DNA from: Elephas maximus indicus | Taxonomy: Eukaryota; Chordata; Mammalia; Proboscidea; Elephantidae | Direction of reading: 5' to 3' | Assembly: GCF_024166365.1 (NCBI RefSeq) | Contig: NC_064825.1 | Location: forward strand, 105,290,480 to 105,354,479 | DNA length: 64,000 bases | In this document: one piece after another, positions 58,230-64,000 of the stretch | Layout of the letters: each line of letters begins with the position of its first letter | How positions within the stretch are numbered: the first letter of the stretch is position 1 | Program-made: the position numbers and the translations under genes | The notes under the pieces: model-generated | Told to the model about the DNA's origin: nothing | Seen by the model: the letters and a program-made list of their open reading frames with translations, nothing else | Database searches by the model: none

Positions 58230-60729
58230 AAAGGAAAATTCAGAAAGAACATTTATGTTATTTCAGAACGTCAATCCTAGCTGCAGCTCACATATACAAT
58301 ACTGGGATTTTAGTTTCCCAAAATACACCATGAAATTTCTGAGGAGGTTTGTTTGGTTTTCCAGAATTGGTTCCCAAGTTAGGATATGCAGCATGTTTTA
58401 TTAATTTTCAATTGGCATGTTGCAGAGATTAACAATCATTTGTGTCTTATATGTAAAGAAAGTTTTATTCTTAATTATTTATTTTTGGTATTCCATACAG
58501 ACTAATAATTGTTTGGGGAATTTAAGGGACCCAGTCCCCAGAAGCTTAAGTTACGGTATAAAGTCTCTAACTCTGTATAATTGCTAGCAGGACATCTTCG
58601 GGGCCAGGGAAAAATGCCTGCCAGTCAGGTTTGTTAGCCAGAACTAGACTCTAAAAAAACCTGAATATTGAAATGAATACATTTTATGAACTAGAAAATA
58701 TTCTAAAAATATATCTAATTATTTTCATTATGTAGAAGACTTATAAGCTTCAATAATAACATAAGCTCTGTAATAAGTTTCTATAATAGTTATAAGCACT
58801 CTTCTGCTCTTCTAAATACAGTATGTTTACACAGAAACCCTTTTCCTGTGTACTTATTACTTAAAATACTTTCATCTTTAGTAGTAAGAGATACTTGATG
58901 GGAAATTAGAACAATTCCTCTGTAACACCAAACACTGGGTGATACCCAATAAAGTGTGTTAGAATACACAGTAAACAAAATGGTAAATCTTTCCCCCCCC
59001 TTCTTTCTCTTTCCTTCTTCTTTCACACAAATTTCCTTCATTAAATCCAGTAAAGATGACCACTGAGATGTCCCTTAATGTCACCCTAATTCTGAGGGTT
59101 ACATTAATGTGCCCACACAGCTAGTTGAGGACACATGGACTTGTCGGTTATCTTTACTCAGGAAAGGATTTAATTCTTTTCAAATAATGATTGACTTTAC
59201 CATGACCTAATTTATATTATCGGCCTGGATTGGAAAGAAACATTTCCAAGTTTATTTTTCTCTTTAATTTAGGGGTTGGCAAAGAGTTGTAAGAAAGTAT
59301 GTATGTATGTATGCAGTTACGATCAGGTAGATGATCAAACCATGACTTCAGGTCAACTATTTGTCCCCATTTCTTTAAAATTAGTCCAAATACCAAGCTG
59401 TGTATGTTCCTAATCCTGTCTTTTCTCACACAATCGTGATAGCACATATATCTATGAATCTAGGACGGAGGGCAGAGAGTAAAATTCTTCAACTTCTGTA
59501 TGCTTTTGCTCTGTGCAAAATGTCTGGATTGCAGCTCCCACTTGCATAGACTAGATAACATAACCACTCCCCCTAATCTACTCTGTAAGGACTTTGGAAA
59601 ATTTTTATTTGCCTCTTTTTTAACGTGGATAAAATATGTGGTTTTCAGGATTATGGGCTGACACTAAATTGATTACATGTAACATCTCTCTCGATTCATA
59701 CCTCTACACCTACATCAACAGCTACATCTGTTCCCAGGTATACTATTTGTTATCCCGTCTTTAAGTAACCATGTCTGAAACTTAATTTCAAACACCATTG
59801 TGATTTTCCATTATAGTATAGCACTTTTAACAATTTATCTATTTTTTATACATAATATTTTCTTATTTGTAATATAAACATCATTGAAATGCAGCTTTCA
59901 ACATGATTTTTCAAAATTTTATTGATAATCCTGTCTTTTCATACTGAATTGTCATAGCACACCTGTCTGACTCTAGGAGGGAGGGCAGAGAGTAAAATTA
60001 AACATTTCTTATAATACATGGCTAAGAATAAAATCTCTCTTCCATGAGAAAGATCATTTAACTTTTTATTGTTGTTTTGGATTAATGTTAATGTTTGGGA
60101 TATTTGCTCTTTAAATGCTTCCTGGAAAAGTTTATATGACAGTTAGCATTGCTAGCATTGACCATTACCCTTCTAATTATTAAATCACTTGGTTAATTAG
60201 ATAAAGTAAAAAGATTATGAATTCCACAGTCTAATTATCTTCTTTTATTCTGCATAATATCATATGTAAAAAGGTCTTTATAAGCCACTGATCTCAAGGA
60301 AGTTTGTCACATTCCATAGCATTGGATATACACAGTATGTAGCTCATGTACTGCAAATATATGTTACCGATAAACTGAAAGAAAAAAAAATTGTGTGTTA
60401 TACAGGATCACAACAGCTGTTGTCCTAACTGGATATAGCTCATTAAGGTTTTCAGGGAACAGGAGCTAATTTCTATGGAGCTGTAAAGCATAACATTGAA
60501 TCTATTTCAAAATTCCATTAGACCACTAAGGCAATAGGTCACCTCAATCTGTACACAGATAAATTCTGAGAAACATTCAAGGCTTCGGTTGATGACTACT
60601 TTTAATCGGTGGGATTGACAGAAGTTATTCACATTTTGAATGGTTTGACAGTTGCATTTTTCTTATATATAGTTTTCTCATAAAAACTATTTTTCATATC
60701 AATATTCTATTTCTGTGAAGCTGATATGA
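58230..60729. other. intergenic upstream of OR5L-like gene; contains a local direct repeat
   Basis: No gene is recognised. A 64-76 bp direct repeat lies at 59411-59486 and 59936-59999 (taatcctgtcttttc ... gagggcagagagtaaaatt). It is not assigned to any family I know. The promoter and noncoding exon of the 60801 gene probably lie in this interval, but I cannot point to them. Confidence 0.45.
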
Positions 60730-60749
60730 AACTCTTATTCTCTTCTAGG
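60730..60749 (+). promoter_or_regulatory. putative 3' splice acceptor upstream of OR5L-like gene
   Basis: The tract cttattctcttctag ends at 60748, 52 bp before the ATG at 60801. This is the usual position for the acceptor of an OR coding exon. No transcript evidence. Confidence 0.45.
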
Positions 60750-60800
60750 AGAAAGACAAAAGATTTAATTTGTTTTTCCAAACCTGAAACATAGCAGAAA

Positions 60801-61751
60801 ATGGTGGAGGAAAACTGCACCGTGGTGACAGAGTTTATTCTCCAGGGACTATCAGACATCCCAGAGCTGAGAGTCTTCCTCTTCCTGTTTTTCCTTCTAA
60901 TCTATGGGATCACAGTTGTGGGCAACTTGGGCATGATTGCACTGATTCAGGTCAGCAGTCAGCTTCACACCCCCATGTACTTTTTCCTCAGCCACTTATC
61001 CTTTGTGGATTTCTGTTACTCCACCATCATTGTGCCTAGGACACTGGCCAATATCATAAACAAGGACAAATCCATTTCCTTCCTGGAATGCATGGTGCAA
61101 TTCTATTTGTTTTGTGCTTATGGAATCACTGAGGTCAACTTGCTGGCTGTAATGGCCTACGACCGCTTTGTGGCCATCTGCAGCCCACTGCTGTACATGG
61201 TCATCATGTCCCAGAAGCTCCGTGTGGAGCTGATGTCTGGCTGCTACCTGTGTGGAACAGTGTGTTCTCTGATGCACTTGTGTTTAGCTCTTGAGATCCC
61301 GCCCTATCAATCGAATGTCATCAACCACTTCTTCTGTGATCTACCCCCTCTCTTATCTCTTGCCTGTTCTGATGTCTCTATGAATGAATTGCTTTTGTAC
61401 ATTGTGGCCACTGCCAATGAGATCATCACCATTGTGGTCATCCTCACCTCCTACTTGTTTATTCTCATCACCATCCTGAGGATGCGCTCTGCAGAGGGAA
61501 GGCGCAAAGTGTTTTCCACCTGTGCTTCCCACTTCACAGCCATCATTGTCTTTCACGTAACAATTCTTTTCGTTTATTGCAGTCCCAGCTCAGGCAACAT
61601 TCTGGATACAGACAAGATAGCCGCAGTGTTCTACACTGCATTGATTCCCATGCTGAACCCCCTGATCTACAGCCTGAGGAACAAGGATGTGAAAGAAGCT
61701 TTCAGAAAAGTGATGGGATTTAACTTACTTTCCAAGGGGCCATTTTCTTAG
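60801..61751 (+). CDS. olfactory receptor, family 5 subfamily L-like (OR5L1/OR5L2-like), intact
   Basis: Predicted odorant GPCR of 316 residues, in one exon. Hallmarks seen are N-glycosylation site NCT at 5-7, GN at 41-42 in TM1, [13 protein letters not shown] from 58, disulfide cysteine C97, [10 protein letters not shown] at 118-127, [18 protein letters not shown] in ECL2/TM5, [12 protein letters not shown] entering TM6, and [19 protein letters not shown] in TM7 and helix 8. Compared with OR5L consensus the NPLLY asparagine is serine (AICSPLLY), which is tolerated in many ORs. The start aligns with the family N-terminus (MxxENCT) and lies 52 bp after a likely acceptor. No disruption is seen, so this is probably the one fully functional OR5L member in the window. 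Exact orthology to human OR5L1 or OR5L2 cannot be set from here. Confidence 0.95.
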   Translation: MVEENCTVVTEFILQGLSDIPELRVFLFLFFLLIYGITVVGNLGMIALIQVSSQLHTPMYFFLSHLSFVDFCYSTIIVPRTLANIINKDKSISFLECMVQFYLFCAYGITEVNLLAVMAYDRFVAICSPLLYMVIMSQKLRVELMSGCYLCGTVCSLMHLCLALEIPPYQSNVINHFFCDLPPLLSLACSDVSMNELLLYIVATANEIITIVVILTSYLFILITILRMRSAEGRRKVFSTCASHFTAIIVFHVTILFVYCSPSSGNILDTDKIAAVFYTALIPMLNPLIYSLRNKDVKEAFRKVMGFNLLSKGPFS

Positions 61752-62188
61752 CTGGACTTAAAGTTTCAAAAGGAACCTTTAAGGATGGATTTGAGTTTTG
61801 GTAGAAATGGATGAATGGAAACCGGGGAAGGACATTAGTGAACTAGGGTACTACGCATGATTCTTTGTTGTCTACTCACCTTTTAGACTTCTCTTAAATT
61901 TCCCAGAGAAGAGCATTGTTCAAATATATCTGCCATCTTTGCTGCTATCCTCCAGTCTCTGAGTGTTTTGATTCGGGTTTGTGGGATGGTACTGTTAAAC
62001 CTCATTTTTTTGATTTGTGGTTACACAAATATGTTTCCAACAAAGTACATACAATGAGACATGTCTTTTAAAAACAACGCCCTTAATGCATATAACCATT
62101 CTTATTGAATTAAATAATTCCTTTTCTTCAGAGGAATAACTATACAGTTGTCTCATATTTATATATATGTAAATATGTATTATATATA
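61752..62188. other. 3' flank of OR5L-like gene, no feature recognised
   Basis: AT-rich. No clear polyadenylation signal stands out beyond generic A-rich motifs. Confidence 0.35.
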
Positions 62189-62336
62189 AACCTGATGCCA
62201 TCAAGTCGATTCTGACTCATAGTGACCCTATAGGACAACTGACCCATAGGGTTCCCAAGGGGAAGCTGGTGGATTCCAACTGCTAACCTTTTGGTTAGCA
62301 GCTGTGCTCTTAACCACTGTGGCACCAGGGCTCTGA
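62189..62336 (-). mobile_element. AfroSINE
   Basis: gatgccatcaagtcgattctgactcatagtg, ggtggattccaactgctaac and tcttaaccactgtggcaccaggg. Complete, antisense, flanked by tatata-rich sequence. Confidence 0.93.
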
Positions 62337-62556
62337 GCATATAATACATACATAAATAAATATACATATATATATATATTTTAATTTGGACTGAGCTTCC
62401 CATGAGTTTTTGGATATTTGTAGGAATTAATTTTTAGTCATTTTTTGGTTATTATCTCTTTTACTACTTTTTCTATTGCAGTGTTGGTAGTTTTGCACCT
62501 TTTAAGAAAATTCTTATCTGTAAAATGAGTGTAATATTATTCTACCTGTCTCATGA

Positions 62557-62760
62557 GCTCCTGGGTGGTACAAATAGTTAAGGAACTTGGCTATATACCA
62601 ATAGTTTGGAAGTTCAAATCCACCCAGGTGTGCCTCAGAAGAAAGGCCCAATGGAGTGCTTCTGAAAAAGTCAGCTATCAAAAACCTTATGAAACAGAGT
62701 TCTACTCTGACATATATGGGGTAACTGAAATTCAGAGTCAAATTGAGGACAAATGGTTGG
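62557..62760 (+). mobile_element. AfroSINE, old copy
   Basis: ctcctgggtggtacaaatag head, ggaagttcaaatccaccc, agaaaggcccaatggagtgc and cttatgaaacagagttctactctgac. Diverged long-form relative. Confidence 0.7.
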
Positions 62761-63039
62761 TACTTCTCATAATTTTCTCATGGAAATTAAATAAACAATG
62801 AATCTCAAATTCTTAGTGTTATATATGGTATAATAAATATATTTGATTAGTAAATTAGTTGCACTCATTGTTATTATTGTTTGCTCTGTGTTTCACCATA
62901 CTTTATGCTCTGTATTTCACTTTAATTCTTGATTAAACAAGTAGATCATGTATTTGATCCCTTATCTTTTTCAAGTTTCTGTGTCTTTGTTAATGTTGTT
63001 TTTGAAATTATTTTAACCATTTGTAAATCTTACCTATAG

Positions 63040-63350
63040 TCTTAATTTCCTGAGGCTCCTGAACAGATTATCACAATGTGGATGACTTGAAAGAACAGAA
63101 ATTTATTCTCGTGTTAGTTCTGGAGATCAAAAATCTGAAATCAGTATCATTGGGCTGAAATCAGGGTTTTGTCAGGGCCAGACTCTCTCTAGGGGCTCAT
63201 GGGAAGAATTTATTCCTTGTCTCATAGCTTTTGGTGACTTCCAGTTTTGCTTGGCTTGTGACCCTATCACTCCAACCTTCAATGCCACCATCTTCAAACC
63301 TCTCTCCTGTCTTCACAACATCTTCCTCTATGTGTGTTTATTTATGTGCT
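63040..63350 (+). mobile_element. ancient interspersed repeat, family not assigned
   Basis: gaacagaaatttattctcgtgttagttctgg then agatcaaaaatctgaaatcag and ggcttgtgaccctatcactcc is a widespread mammalian repeat pattern. I cannot name it with confidence, and it may be LTR-derived. Confidence 0.45.
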
Positions 63351-63679
63351 AAATCATAAAACTGCAAGGACGTGGCACACATAGAAAGCACTCTTACTAA
63401 CATATCCTAAAAAGTTATATTTGGAGCAAGGATCATGTGTTAACTATTTAGAAAATATTCCAGTATCCCTGGCACAGCTACTTATTATTTCAATTAAATA
63501 AATGAGCACATGCTAGGTGAAAAATATGGAGTTATGTTGTATTTAAAATGAAAATATAGCACTGCCTTGAAATTCAAATGTTTTAAATGAGGTGAGATTT
63601 CTCATATTACCTGAGCGATTTTGCAGTTTAAGATAAAGGTAAGGGAAATTGTTCACCTTGAACCTCCAACTAGAGCAGT

Positions 63680-63915
63680 TTATCAACCTTGGTGATCTTG
63701 CCATTTTGGGTCAGATAATTCTTTGCCATGGAGTTCAGCCCTGGGAACTGTAGGATGTGACAGCCTCTCTGGCCTCTACTTATTAGATGAAAGCAGCACC
63801 CTTCCTCTCCTCCCTGACCCACCTCTGAGAAGTCTGACAAGCAACGCTATCTCCAGGCATTGTCAAATGTTCCATAAGGAGAAAAATTACTCACTCTTGG
63901 GACCACTGAACTAGT
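63680..63915 (-). mobile_element. MER5A-like hAT-Charlie DNA transposon remnant
   Basis: The reverse complement of the MER5A pattern: ctgggaactgtaggatgtgacagcc, ctctggcctctacttattagatg, agcagcaccc and ctccaggcattgtcaaatgttcc. The ORF at 63723 is part of it. Confidence 0.7.
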
Positions 63916-64000
63916 GGATCGATATACTTCAGCTCCAGCCTTCTCATAGGAACCTTCCACATTGAACTTCCCTGTGTTTACAAAGCTTGAAGTGAAATTC

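Noticed and set aside
1-64000. A new multi-gene system
   Set aside because: Everything coding resolves to olfactory receptors or decayed mobile elements; no unexplained conserved gene cluster is visible on either strand.

Overview
This is a stretch of nuclear DNA from a placental mammal, almost certainly an afrotherian and most like elephant. The evidence is dozens of AfroSINE copies (tRNA-like head; 3' tail ending in a gactcgatggcaa-type motif), several RTE-type LINEs that share that tail, and an L1 3' UTR type that I associate with elephant. The species call is inference from repeat recognition.

The only host protein-coding genes I can support are olfactory receptors, all on the + strand, with each coding region in a single exon. 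In order they are: an intact OR5D-like gene (4527-5468); a second OR5D-like ORF (27382-28335), intact in length but lacking the conserved extracellular disulfide cysteine; an OR5L-like pseudogene fragment (about 34745-35259); an OR5L-like gene with a frameshift in TM7 (42450-43387); an OR5D-like pseudogene (48633-49557); and an intact OR5L-like gene (60801-61751). Alternation of OR5D and OR5L members on one strand matches what I recall of the human 11q11 cluster (OR5D13-OR5D14-OR5L1-OR5D18-OR5L2-OR5D16). The products are odorant GPCRs expected in olfactory sensory neurons. They do not form an operon or pathway; each would be expressed alone.

The OR5D copies sit in a degraded tandem segmental duplication. 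Unit A is about 440-8890, unit B about 22148-34200, unit C about 35930-39775 (3' flank only, no gene) and unit D about 44790-49560 (upstream flank plus pseudogene). Repeats shared between units (MIR, an old AfroSINE-like element, an MLT1-like LTR) predate the duplication. Repeats in one unit with a clean empty site in another postdate it, giving a relative clock.

Between units A and B lies a nested repeat block (about 8.9-21.6 kb): two old antisense L1s invaded by an ERVL-type solo LTR, a near-complete RTE LINE, a younger 5'-truncated L1 and a MaLR fossil with both LTRs. The region 50.4-55.2 kb is a second nest, with an RTE whose 5' end is inverted. The rest is AT-rich intergenic DNA. I found no RNA gene, CRISPR array or new biological system. 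The most useful observations concern receptor decay, possible gene conversion, and insertion chronology.
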